Below, in pieces: positions 16,519-24,522 of a stretch of 64,000 nucleotides of DNA. The notes beneath the pieces were generated by a model. It was not told where the DNA came from and did not search any database. It worked only from the letters and a program-made list of their open reading frames with translations. The DNA is taken from positions 868,001 to 932,000 of the forward strand of contig NZ_VIRG01000070.1 in the NCBI RefSeq assembly GCF_008107695.1, in the 5' to 3' direction. Numbering within the stretch: the stretch's first letter is position 1; each line of letters opens with the position of its first letter. The position numbers and the translations under genes are program-made. This DNA comes from Stappia sp. BW2 (GTDB lineage: Bacteria; Pseudomonadota; Alphaproteobacteria; Rhizobiales; Stappiaceae).

Positions 16519-16981
16519 GCCAAAGGCATCGGCCGCCGCATGAACCTTGTTCGGAAAGAGTGGCCGGATCACCGGCCACTTGAAATCCCTCATAGCAAGG
16601 CGGCCATTCAAGACTTCTTTTGAAATTTGAACAAAACGGTAGCCGACTTGGCTGCAGCTTTGTGAAATTGATGCCTTAAGATAAATAGATTGGGCGAATT
16701 ATTTCGAATTAAAATCGAATGAATTTGAGTGTTTCTTAGATTTATTTCAGATTTAATTTAAATAAACAAGTTTTTATTGAAGAGCTCTTGAGTAGCGACT
16801 AGTCTTTTGATTGAAAATCACGAATACATTTTTCGGTAGACGATGCGTGTACCGAAATAACTTCGCTAAACAGCCTCTCTGGCGGCGCAGTGCTGGCAGC
16901 GTGTGATCTCCCTTATGCCCGGACGCCGGCGCCCGAACATCGGTGTGTTTCATCCAAGCAGAGAACTCCACGAGGACAGAT
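16519..16981. other. Intergenic region before the RTX gene
   Basis: These 463 bp hold the inverted repeat at 16559-16580 and then a strikingly A/T-rich section (about 16610-16850) unlike the flanking genes. No gene is seen. The A/T-rich part presumably contains the RTX promoter and could attract xenogeneic silencers such as MucR/Ros or H-NS-like proteins. Confidence 0.55.
16559..16580 (+). terminator. Inverted repeat after the B12 permease gene
   Basis: AGTGGCCGG (16559-16567) pairs perfectly with CCGGCCACT (16572-16580) around a 4-base loop, 40 bp past the stop. It lacks a clear T tract, so intrinsic termination is uncertain. Confidence 0.4.
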
Positions 16982-19177
16982 ATGTGTGATCTATGTGCCG
17001 CCACCGGCAGATACCAGGATTTCCCCTATGTCTCCGGGTTCAGTTGCGACGACGACAGCCAGGGGCAAGACGGCAGCAGTCTGGGTTTCGCGGGCGGGGT
17101 TTCGGATCCCAGCCTTTCCGGCTTCACGCCGGCAAGTAGTTCGAACGAGGCTTATACCGGGTTCCACGGTACTGCCACGGCAACCCGACTGCCGGTCTTT
17201 ACCAACGACCAGATTGCCGAACAGCTCACGGATGGGTACTGGAACGAACTCGGCAGTTCACGTCGGTCTTTTGGTGTGCGGGCAGGTGACGAGGTCACGG
17301 CAGATCTTACCGGACTGACCGATGAGGGGCAGGCGCTGGCAAGAAGCGCGCTGAATGCCTGGACCATTGTTTCCGGGCTCAAATTCAGCTTCGTCTCAAG
17401 TGGAGCCGATATCACCTTTGACGACGAAGACAGCGGTCCTTACGTCACTTCGTCAGCAAATGGCGGAACGATACTGTCCTCTTTCGTCAATGTACCGGCC
17501 TCCATGCTGAGTGACGATGGCAATGCGATACCGGGTTTCACATACTTTACCTATCTTCAGAAAATAGGTCAGGCGCTCGGTCTTGGCCTTGCAGGAAACT
17601 ATGACAACTCGGCCACTTATGGCGTCGACAATCACTATGCCAACGATTCCTGGCAATCCTCGGTCATGTCTTCTTTCAGTCAGACCGCCAACACTTCGGT
17701 AGACGCCAGTTTTGCGTATCCGATGACGCCGATGATTGCGGATATCATCGCCATCCAGGACCTTTATGGAGTGCCGGACAACAGCTATCCGGATTTCACG
17801 ATGTATGGAACAAACCCTGGCGGTTATCCATCGCCGTCTTTCGTCGAAATTCCTTCCGATGCGGCGGTGACGATCTTCGATACCGGCGGATCGGATCTCC
17901 TCAACTTTATCGGTAACAGCGTTTTCGATGGCATTACCGCCGACCAGTGGATCGATCTTCGACCTGAAAGCATTTCCAGTGTCGCGGGCGGTAGCGGAAA
18001 TTTGCTCATCGCACGCGGAACCATCATCGAGAGAGCTTATGGCGGGCAGGGCGATGACACGCTTATTGGCAACGATGCCGGTAATCATTTGGTGGGATAT
18101 GAGGGAGACGATACGCTTATCGGCGGCAAAGGGGATGACGTTCTGAGCGGCTGGAACGGACGAGACACGGTGTGGGCAGGCCCCGGTGACGATCATGTGC
18201 TTTACGACGATGATGATCTGTTCTGGACAGATGGCGTCCCCAGAGACGTTGGCGGCGAAGGCATTGACAAGCTGATCATAACCGCCGGTTCGAAATTCAA
18301 TACCGCCGGACTTTCCTTGTACGGTTTCGAGCAGTTTCAAGGTGCGGAACTGGACGACCGAGTTGAAGGAAACGATGGCTCCGTCGACTACTGGATGCTT
18401 GGCGGCGGCGGCGATGATTTCCTTAAGGGCAATGCAGGAAACGACACGCTTCTTGGCGGCGACGGTCACGACATACTTCATGGTGGTGCGGGTGACGATT
18501 TGCTGCGCGGTGGCATATGGGGCCACGACGAGCTCCGCGGTGGAGAGGGAAACGACACGATCTACTATTCCAGCGGCGATGTCTTCTGGGACAGACATAG
18601 ACCCATAAACATTGGCGGCCCTGGGATAGACAAGCTGATCATTGAGGAGGGATCGAAGTTCAACACAGTCGCTTTGTCCAGGTACGGCTTTGAGCAGTTC
18701 CAGGGGGCTGAGAAAGATGATCGCGTAATCGGCAATGATCCAACGGTCGACTACTGGATGCATGGCGGTGGTGGACGCGATAATCTGCAAAGCAGCGCTG
18801 GCAACGACATGTTATTCGGAGGTGACGGCGCCGACAGCCTGCTTGGCGGCGCGGGCGACGACATCCTCGCCCCCGGGCCGTCCTCCTTCGGCAGCCAAAC
18901 CTGTCAGGGGGACTTTGGCGACGACACCTATCTTATTTCTTCCGACTGCGGCCATACGATAATCCGCGAGTTTGACGGTCGCGGGACGGACACCGTCATT
19001 TTCCAGGACCTGAAACCATCGGATATCGAAGCGTCGGTTGGATATGCAGACCATTTGCTGCTGTCCTGGGGAGACGACGGCAACGAAGTTTCGTTCAACG
19101 ATCTCGGGAACTACATAGAATCGTTTGAATTTTCCGATGGCACAATATTGCAGGTGGACGATTTCGATCTCATCTAG
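16982..19177 (+). CDS. RTX protein with a zinc-less serralysin-like domain
   Basis: A secreted protein of 731 residues. ATG 16982 is preferred over GTG 16943 because CGAGGACA lies 8 nt upstream. Residues about 60-265 follow the M10/serralysin protease domain (PVFTNDQIAEQLTDGYWN; ARSALNAWTIVSGLKFSFV; then the LLDDI-x-AIQ-x-LYG-like ADIIAIQDLYGV). The place of the zinc motif HEIGHALGLSH reads QKIGQALGLGL (residues 193-203), so all three histidines and the catalytic glutamate are lost; the Met-turn keeps its Met (SVMSS) but loses the Tyr ligand. Calcium-binding GGxGxDxLxG repeats follow (about 355-630), with a 121-residue internal duplication, then a C-terminal RTX secretion domain. No type I secretion genes are adjacent. 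Confidence 0.85.
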   Translation: MCDLCAATGRYQDFPYVSGFSCDDDSQGQDGSSLGFAGGVSDPSLSGFTPASSSNEAYTGFHGTATATRLPVFTNDQIAEQLTDGYWNELGSSRRSFGVRAGDEVTADLTGLTDEGQALARSALNAWTIVSGLKFSFVSSGADITFDDEDSGPYVTSSANGGTILSSFVNVPASMLSDDGNAIPGFTYFTYLQKIGQALGLGLAGNYDNSATYGVDNHYANDSWQSSVMSSFSQTANTSVDASFAYPMTPMIADIIAIQDLYGVPDNSYPDFTMYGTNPGGYPSPSFVEIPSDAAVTIFDTGGSDLLNFIGNSVFDGITADQWIDLRPESISSVAGGSGNLLIARGTIIERAYGGQGDDTLIGNDAGNHLVGYEGDDTLIGGKGDDVLSGWNGRDTVWAGPGDDHVLYDDDDLFWTDGVPRDVGGEGIDKLIITAGSKFNTAGLSLYGFEQFQGAELDDRVEGNDGSVDYWMLGGGGDDFLKGNAGNDTLLGGDGHDILHGGAGDDLLRGGIWGHDELRGGEGNDTIYYSSGDVFWDRHRPINIGGPGIDKLIIEEGSKFNTVALSRYGFEQFQGAEKDDRVIGNDPTVDYWMHGGGGRDNLQSSAGNDMLFGGDGADSLLGGAGDDILAPGPSSFGSQTCQGDFGDDTYLISSDCGHTIIREFDGRGTDTVIFQDLKPSDIEASVGYADHLLLSWGDDGNEVSFNDLGNYIESFEFSDGTILQVDDFDLI
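18215..18868 (+). repeat. Internal tandem duplication inside the RTX gene
   Basis: Two copies of a module of about 97-100 residues lie at 18215-18514 and 18578-18868, offset by 363 bp. Each runs from D-x-F-W through GIDKLII, GSKFNT, YGFEQFQGAE, DDR, VDYWM and GGGG into calcium-binding nonapeptides. Protein similarity is high while the DNA has drifted at synonymous sites, so the duplication is old and both copies have been kept. Confidence 0.85.
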
Positions 19178-19207
19178 CCGCTGCTGCCAAAGGGGCGTCT
19201 CAATCCC

Positions 19208-19462
19208 TCACTCTACCCCGAGATAGATAGCCGATGTCAAAGGTGCATCTACAAGGATTTGGACGCGACTTGATGAGTCCATAGCCTGAACTGTTGTCCG
19301 GACAAGCTGCATCGCCTGGGCCGTGAACCGATAAAGGCCGGTTTGTCCGGTAAAGGCGAAGCGCTTGCTATGGGAGATCCGGACTGTTTCCATGGGAGTG
19401 ATCTCGAATCGGGCGGTATTGGTATAGTGTTGTCGGACATAGACCAGATGCGGCGTACCCAT
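19208..19462 (-). CDS. Possible small ORF, unknown
   Basis: A leftward frame of 84 residues starting at ATG 19462, with GGGAAG 9 nt upstream. It reads MGTPHLVYVRQHYTN... and ends in DAPLTSAIYLGVE; I recognise no family. Its ATG shares bases with the start of the rightward membrane protein gene, so the two starts overlap head to head. It may be a real divergent gene or chance. Confidence 0.3.
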   Translation of the reverse strand: MGTPHLVYVRQHYTNTARFEITPMETVRISHSKRFAFTGQTGLYRFTAQAMQLVRTTVQAMDSSSRVQILVDAPLTSAIYLGVE

Positions 19463-20051
19463 GGACAGACTTCCCATTAATCTCGCAGAATTCGCTCATA
19501 TCCGGATTATCATCGGCATGGTGATCGGGCTGGGCGTTGCGCGTCTGCTGAATGGTCTTGCGCGATACGTGCAGCACCCGCGGCAGGAAGAGATCTACAG
19601 CGTGCATCTGGGCTGGTCGCTGTTCATGCTGCTGTCCGTCGTTCACTTCTGGTGGTTTGAATTTGCGCTTGGCCGCATTCAGGTCTGGACGTTCGAGAGC
19701 TATTTCTTCGTCATCGCCTTCGCCGCGCTCTACTTCTTCATCACCGCGGTGCTTTACCCGGACAAGATGGAAGAATACGCCAACTACAAGGACTATTTTT
19801 ACGCCAGGAAAACCTGGATCTACGGCTTGCTTGCCCTGATGTTCTCGCTCGATATCGTGGATTCCCGGCTGAAGGGGATCGACTATTTCAACGATCTGGG
19901 AACCGCGTATCTGGTGCGCCAGATCATAATCATCGTGCTGCTACTTGCTGCGACGAGGATCCGGCATACCGTCTATCATATTGGTCTGGTCAGCGTTGTC
20001 CTGCTGTCGCAGATCTGGCTGATCACCAGCAATTTCAGCGTCTTGAAGTAA
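19461..20051 (+). CDS. Integral membrane protein, unknown function
   Basis: I do not recognise this 196-residue protein. It has about five to six hydrophobic helices (roughly 14-34, 47-68, 76-96, 112-130, 149-163, 170-190), with conserved-looking polar pieces RLLNGLARYVQHPRQEE and YPDKMEEYANYKDYFYARKTW between them. A small sensor or transport-accessory membrane protein is conceivable. There is no good Shine-Dalgarno before ATG 19461. It is followed by the convergent MFS gene. Confidence 0.75.
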   Translation: MDRLPINLAEFAHIRIIIGMVIGLGVARLLNGLARYVQHPRQEEIYSVHLGWSLFMLLSVVHFWWFEFALGRIQVWTFESYFFVIAFAALYFFITAVLYPDKMEEYANYKDYFYARKTWIYGLLALMFSLDIVDSRLKGIDYFNDLGTAYLVRQIIIIVLLLAATRIRHTVYHIGLVSVVLLSQIWLITSNFSVLK

Positions 20052-20088
20052 CGGTCTCAACGTTGGTGCTTGCCATCGGGCAATGACC

Positions 20089-21324
20089 TCAGGCAGCGGC
20101 GCTCTTCGGCTGCATCTTGCCGCGCATGAAGATGAAGATCATCACCGCCATGTTGAGGAAGTTCCAGGCGATGCCGTTCAGGAATGCGGCCTGGTAGGAA
20201 CCGGTGAGGTCGTAGATCCAACCGGACAGCCACCCGCCGAGGGCCATTCCCAGAATGGTCGACATGATCACCAGACCGACCCGCTGCCCCGCCTCGTGAG
20301 CCGGCAGATATTCGCGCACGATCACCGCATAGCTGGGCACGATGCCGCCTTGTGAGAGGCCGAAGATGAGCGACACCAGGTAAAGCGACGCCAGCCCGTT
20401 GAACGGAATGAAAAGAAACAGCGCCGCGCATTGCAGAACGGAGCCGATCAGCAGCGTCATGACCCCGCCGATCTTGTCGGCGATGTAGCCGGATGTGAGC
20501 CGGCTGACGACACCGGCACCGGTCATCAGGGCGATCATGTCCGCCCCGGGCGCAACGCCATATCCCAGATCGACGCAATAGGCGACGATATGGACCTGAG
20601 GCATGGACATGGCGACACAGCAGGCAAGCCCGGCAACCACCAGAAGTCCTTGCAAGACGGCTGGCGGCAGTCCGGTGTCCTGCTGTCCGAAACGGGCGGT
20701 TGCCGTGCCGGTGCTCTGGGACCGGTCCGGCGGAGGCCTGCGCAGCAACAGGGCCAGTGGCACCATCGCCACAAGGCAGATGACACCGATGAGGATGTAT
20801 GTCTGGCGCCAGTCGGATGTGGCAAGGCTCCACTGGATCAGGGATGGCCAGAGCACACCGGCAAGATAATTGCCGCACGCGGCGCAGGCGACGGCGAAGC
20901 CGCGCCGCTTCACGAACCAATGCGAAATATCGGCAATCAGAGGTCCGAAGGTGGCCGCGGTGCCCAGACCGATCAGGACACCCTGAGCCAGAGTGAACGA
21001 CCAGACATCCGGTGCAAGAGCGGCCAGCACGAAACCTGCGGCAAGTGACACGGCGGAGCCTATGACCGGCAGGACGATGCCATAGCGGTCCACGAAGCGG
21101 CCCAGCAGATAGTTGCCGGCGGCGAAACCGAACATCGTGGCGGTATAGGGCAGGGAGGCGTCGGCCCGGTCGACACCGAAATCTGTCTGGACCGCGGGCA
21201 GAACGATGATGACCGCCCACATGCCCGCGCCACCCAGGGTGCTCAGCAGGATCGATATCGCCAGCCGGAACCAGGCGTAGGGCCCGTCCTGGGCGTATGG
21301 ATCAGATGCGGTCGCGAGAGACAT
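20089..21324 (-). CDS. MFS transporter, monocarboxylate/oxalate-formate type
   Basis: A 411-residue major facilitator with 12 predicted helices. The segment MFGFAAGNYLLGRFVDRYG after the second helix is the G-x-x-x-D/N-R-x-G motif A of the superfamily, and GYIADKIGG repeats it in the second half. The sequence style (GVLIGLGTAATFGP; IFGLSQGGIVPSYAVIVREYLP) matches MCT/oxalate-formate-like carriers of organic acids. Substrate unknown. The gene stands alone, with a roughly 150-bp gap to the next leftward gene. Confidence 0.85.
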   Translation of the reverse strand: MSLATASDPYAQDGPYAWFRLAISILLSTLGGAGMWAVIIVLPAVQTDFGVDRADASLPYTATMFGFAAGNYLLGRFVDRYGIVLPVIGSAVSLAAGFVLAALAPDVWSFTLAQGVLIGLGTAATFGPLIADISHWFVKRRGFAVACAACGNYLAGVLWPSLIQWSLATSDWRQTYILIGVICLVAMVPLALLLRRPPPDRSQSTGTATARFGQQDTGLPPAVLQGLLVVAGLACCVAMSMPQVHIVAYCVDLGYGVAPGADMIALMTGAGVVSRLTSGYIADKIGGVMTLLIGSVLQCAALFLFIPFNGLASLYLVSLIFGLSQGGIVPSYAVIVREYLPAHEAGQRVGLVIMSTILGMALGGWLSGWIYDLTGSYQAAFLNGIAWNFLNMAVMIFIFMRGKMQPKSAAA

Positions 21325-21476
21325 GATCGGTTACCGGGAAAGTGAAGAACTTACTGGGTAACAGGTTCGCCAGCCGGCGACCAACAAATATCCTTGAAGC
21401 GACTGACCACAAATTCAGATAAGTGCACGAAGGCGGCAAGGCTGCCTTCGTGCCGGAGCTGTCTTTTGTCGGGAGC

Positions 21477-22334
21477 TTACGCGTTCGCTTTCAGGCTTTC
21501 GGCCACAAAGTCGCTCAGGGAACGGGCCGGATGGCCATTCAGGTCTTCCAGAGCCGTGGAGGCCGTGAACAGGTCGCCTTCAGAAGCGCCTCTGTCGGCA
21601 TCTGCGAGAACCTTGGCGAAACCTTCAGGCATGCCGGCCTGTACGAGAATGCTGGCATATGTGGCTTCCGGCAGGTTGTTGAACGGAATTTCGCGACCTG
21701 ACTGGCTGGAAAGTTCGGCTGCAAGGTCGGCAAGATTGAAAGCGGATGAACCGCCAAGTTCCAGAGCCCTGGTGGTGAGATCGCTGCCGGAAACCGTCCG
21801 GGCCGCGGCTTCTGCATAGTCTTCTCGCCCGGCCGCAGAAAACTTGCCGTCACCGCTCGCGCCGACAACGGCACCGTGTGCAAGGGCGGCTGCGATGGTG
21901 CCGCCGAAATTCTCGACATACCAGCCATTGCGCAGCACGGCGTGGGCAATGCCGCTTTCACTCAGAAGCCTTTCCGTCTCCTTGTGTTCCTCGCCCAGAA
22001 GAAGGCTGGACTGCGGCACGTTGAGCAGGCTGGTGTAGACGATGAAGCGGACGCCGGCTTCCTTTGCCGCGTCGATGACGGCCTTGTGCTGCGGGAGACG
22101 CTTGCCGACTTCCGAACCGGAAATAAACAGAAGACGCTCAACACCTTCCAGGGCGGCGGGCAGAGTGATGCTTTCGTCATAATCCGCCTTCACAACAGCA
22201 ACCTGATCACTGGCAAGGTCAGCAGCTTTTTCCGGGGAGCGGACGAGGGCGCGAACCGGCTGCGCGGTCAGGTTCGTCAGATGTTTGAGGACGAGACGGC
22301 CAAGTTGGCCATTGGCACCCGTGACTGCGATCAT
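21477..22334 (-). CDS. NmrA-like NAD(P)-dependent quinone oxidoreductase (QorB-like)
   Basis: A 285-residue atypical short-chain dehydrogenase that probably reduces quinones with NADPH. The nucleotide-binding GANGQLG is at residues 6-12, followed by VRALVRSPEKAADLA, where the Arg contacts NADPH phosphate in QorB, and YTSLLNVPQSSLLLGEEHKETERLL, a segment typical of the QorB/NmrA group. AAGGAG precedes ATG 22334 at ideal spacing. It is divergent from an HxlR regulator with a palindromic operator between them, the standard quinone-stress arrangement. Confidence 0.88.
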   Translation of the reverse strand: MIAVTGANGQLGRLVLKHLTNLTAQPVRALVRSPEKAADLASDQVAVVKADYDESITLPAALEGVERLLFISGSEVGKRLPQHKAVIDAAKEAGVRFIVYTSLLNVPQSSLLLGEEHKETERLLSESGIAHAVLRNGWYVENFGGTIAAALAHGAVVGASGDGKFSAAGREDYAEAAARTVSGSDLTTRALELGGSSAFNLADLAAELSSQSGREIPFNNLPEATYASILVQAGMPEGFAKVLADADRGASEGDLFTASTALEDLNGHPARSLSDFVAESLKANA

Positions 22335-22395
22335 CTTATTTCTCCTTGAAGGTCGATCGTTTGAAATCCTGCGGATGCTCCCCATGTAGACGGGT

Positions 22396-22433
22396 AACTA
22401 ACTTTTTGTTAGTACGTACAAAAAGGTTAGTTT
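22396..22433. promoter_or_regulatory. Operator between qorB-like and HxlR genes
   Basis: An imperfect inverted repeat: AACTAACTTTTTGT on the left and ACAAAAAGGTTAGTT on the right, centred on the perfect GTACGTAC palindrome (22412-22419). One base is inserted in the right arm. Its position in the gap between the divergent genes makes it the likely HxlR binding site. Confidence 0.6.
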
Positions 22434-22462
22434 TGAGATTTTTCCAATCTCGCATCAAAAAG

Positions 22463-22909
22463 ATGGACCGCACGATGACCGACACAGCCGAAACCGGACC
22501 CAGGTGCATGCTCAACAGCGGCGCGCCCTTGTCCGAACTGATACAGACGGGGGAATTGCTCAACCAGAACTGTCCGTCCCGCGAGATCCTGCGTCATCTG
22601 ACCAGCCGTTGGGGCGTGCTGGTGCTGATCGCGCTTCTGGAAAAAGACCGGCGGTTTTCGGAAATCCGCCGGACTGTGGGCGGTGTCAGTGAAAAGATGC
22701 TGGCGCAGACACTGCAGACCCTGGAGGCGGACGGGTTCGTCAACCGGTATTCCCATCCGGTAGTGCCGCCCCATGTCGATTACAGCCTGACACCCATCGG
22801 CAGGGAAGCTGCCACGAAGGTGCGCGATTTTGCCGACTGGATAGAGGTCAATACCATCAGAATTCTGTCTGCCAGGCCTCATCAGAGCCAAGCAGAGGCT
22901 GTGGAATAG
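22463..22909 (+). CDS. HxlR family redox/quinone-sensing regulator
   Basis: A winged-helix regulator of about 149 residues. The HxlR core is plain: NCPSREILRHLTSRWGVLVLIALLEKDRRFSEIRRTVGGVSEKMLAQTLQTLEADGFVNR. Cys37 in QNCPS occupies the place of the redox-active cysteine of YodB/QorR-like regulators, which sense quinones or aldehydes; another Cys lies at 15. The start is uncertain between ATG 22463 and ATG 22475. It is divergent from the quinone reductase gene, which it probably represses until oxidised. Confidence 0.88.
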   Translation: MDRTMTDTAETGPRCMLNSGAPLSELIQTGELLNQNCPSREILRHLTSRWGVLVLIALLEKDRRFSEIRRTVGGVSEKMLAQTLQTLEADGFVNRYSHPVVPPHVDYSLTPIGREAATKVRDFADWIEVNTIRILSARPHQSQAEAVE

Positions 22910-22974
22910 CAAATGGGCCATAGGCCCGTGCGGTCAGAGGTCTTGCGCAGGTTCGTACGGGTTTACGGGCGCTG

Positions 22975-23733
22975 TCAGTGCGAGTATCGGTCGACAATCT
23001 GCCAGTATCTCGGATCACGCCACACTTTGGAGATGGCAGCGGACAGTCGGCCCTTGATCTGCGGATCGAGATCGTTGTTGGCCGCAAGCCACTGAATTCC
23101 GTGAGTGACCGGGGCCCCGATCACCAGGGTTTTCGGATCATAGCCCTGTTTCTTGAACATGTAGCTTGCCCGGACGGACATTGTGTACCAGGCATCGATC
23201 CGGCCGTTTTTTAGCATGGCACTTATCTGCTCGGCGCTTGGGATTTCCTCAACGTTGCGAAACCCGAAACGCCGCAGAATCTGGCTCCGTTGGCTGCCGA
23301 GATGAACGCCGATCACCTTGCCGCTCTCAATTGCCTTCTCAAATGTATCGAGGGGTTCATCGAGGGTTACGAGCGCGCTTTCCGTATAAAGGAGCGGCGC
23401 GATATACTCGAATTTTTCCTTGCGCTTCTTGGAATAGGCAGCGGTGAAGAGAAGGGAGCCGGGAGTGTTTTCTGCAAGAATCTGTGCTCGCCTCCAGGGC
23501 GCGAACCTGATCTTGATATCAAGCCCGGCTTCTTCGGCCACAAGTTCCATCAGCTCAACCGCGATCCCTTTCTCTTCTTCATTTATGGAAAGCGGAGGCA
23601 GGTACCCAGTAAACGCGATAATTTCCTCCGAGGTCGCTGTCGAAGACAGTATCAGCGGAGTTAGAAGTCCCAATCCCAGGTAGACAACCGGCGCGCGAGA
23701 AAGTGTTCTGGAAAACCTTCGCAATACAGACAA
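22975..23733 (-). CDS. Periplasmic solute-binding protein (SBP_bac_3)
   Basis: A 252-residue exported binding protein of the polar-amino-acid type. Residues 1-35 form a signal peptide (RAPVVYLGLGLLTPLILSSTATSEE). Typical parts are YLPPLSINEEEKGIAVELMELVAEEAGLDIKIRFAPWRRA and AAYSKKRKEKFEYIAPLL. No permease or ATPase gene is adjacent, so it may serve a distant transporter or act as a sensor-like orphan. The only long-frame start is TTG 23733, with GGGGTAG upstream; the exact start is uncertain. Confidence 0.83.
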   Translation of the reverse strand: MSVLRRFSRTLSRAPVVYLGLGLLTPLILSSTATSEEIIAFTGYLPPLSINEEEKGIAVELMELVAEEAGLDIKIRFAPWRRAQILAENTPGSLLFTAAYSKKRKEKFEYIAPLLYTESALVTLDEPLDTFEKAIESGKVIGVHLGSQRSQILRRFGFRNVEEIPSAEQISAMLKNGRIDAWYTMSVRASYMFKKQGYDPKTLVIGAPVTHGIQWLAANNDLDPQIKGRLSAAISKVWRDPRYWQIVDRYSH

Positions 23734-23916
23734 GAGCTACCCCGGAGTTCTTAAAGCTTTGATGTAGTTATTAGCATTGGGGTGTGACTGAAATGTAAAA
23801 TCTGCGACTGTTCTTAAAAATATTATTCAATGCATGTATTAATTCCACCCGCCCGGAGAACATTATGGCTCGTCATTGCGGGCCGATCACTCAGGGGCGG
23901 GCGGAACGTAAAGTGG

Positions 23917-24366
23917 CTATTCGGCTTTTGCAGACAGCCTGCCGCCGTGAACGAAATTCATCGCATGGCCGTTGAGGCAATAACGCAAGCCTGTGGGGGG
24001 CGGCCCGTCCGGGAAAACGTGTCCCAGGTGCGCGTCACAGCTGCTGCAGCGAATTTCGGTCCGGATCATGCCATGCGAACGATCTTCGATTTCCCGTATC
24101 GCATCCGGACTGACTGCCTCGAAGAAGCTGGGCCATCCGCACCCGGAATCGAATTTTGTATCCGACATGAATAGCGGCGCTCCGCAGCAGACACAGTCGT
24201 AGCGGCCGATGAGCTTGTTGTCCCAATAGGGGCCGGTAAAGGGGCGCTCGGTGCCGGATTGCCGGGTAACATAGAACTGCTCGGGTGTGAGCTGCTCCAT
24301 CCATTCCGCAGTGGTTTTCTTGACGCTTGGAGACGCTTGAAGTTGGCGAGTGGTCTCGTCGGTCAT
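23917..24366 (-). CDS. msrB: Peptide methionine-(R)-S-oxide reductase
   Basis: A repair enzyme of 149 residues that reduces methionine-R-sulfoxide in proteins using thioredoxin. Zinc cysteines are Cys58/Cys61 and Cys107/Cys110; the catalytic cysteine is Cys130 in [11 protein letters not shown], and Cys76 in GCGWPSF may help resolve. AAGGA lies 9 nt before ATG 24366; the longer frame to 24450 is not needed. It stands between the binding-protein and GGDEF genes, all leftward, but gaps make one operon doubtful. Confidence 0.95.
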   Translation of the reverse strand: MTDETTRQLQASPSVKKTTAEWMEQLTPEQFYVTRQSGTERPFTGPYWDNKLIGRYDCVCCGAPLFMSDTKFDSGCGWPSFFEAVSPDAIREIEDRSHGMIRTEIRCSSCDAHLGHVFPDGPPPTGLRYCLNGHAMNFVHGGRLSAKAE

Positions 24367-24522
24367 TCTGGATTCCTTGTATTGTGTTTTTCCGAGAAAT
24401 AGGCCCGCACACCGTTGGCTGCAAGCGGCAGCAGATAAAGGTTTCGCCAATCGGTCACGGTGTCTGCGGGGCTGGTGTTGCCGAGGGAAAGCCTTTTTGC
24501 GCCGCTCAACGCCAGCCCGCTT

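Noticed and set aside
17453-18790. 445-residue leftward frame opposite the RTX gene
   Set aside because: It is a mirror of the Gly/Asp-rich RTX repeats, which create long open antisense frames by composition.
18000-18870. RTX repeats considered as a DNA tandem repeat or CRISPR-like array
   Set aside because: The periodicity is in the protein (calcium-binding nonapeptides) and the DNA units vary; there are no conserved direct repeats with unique spacers.
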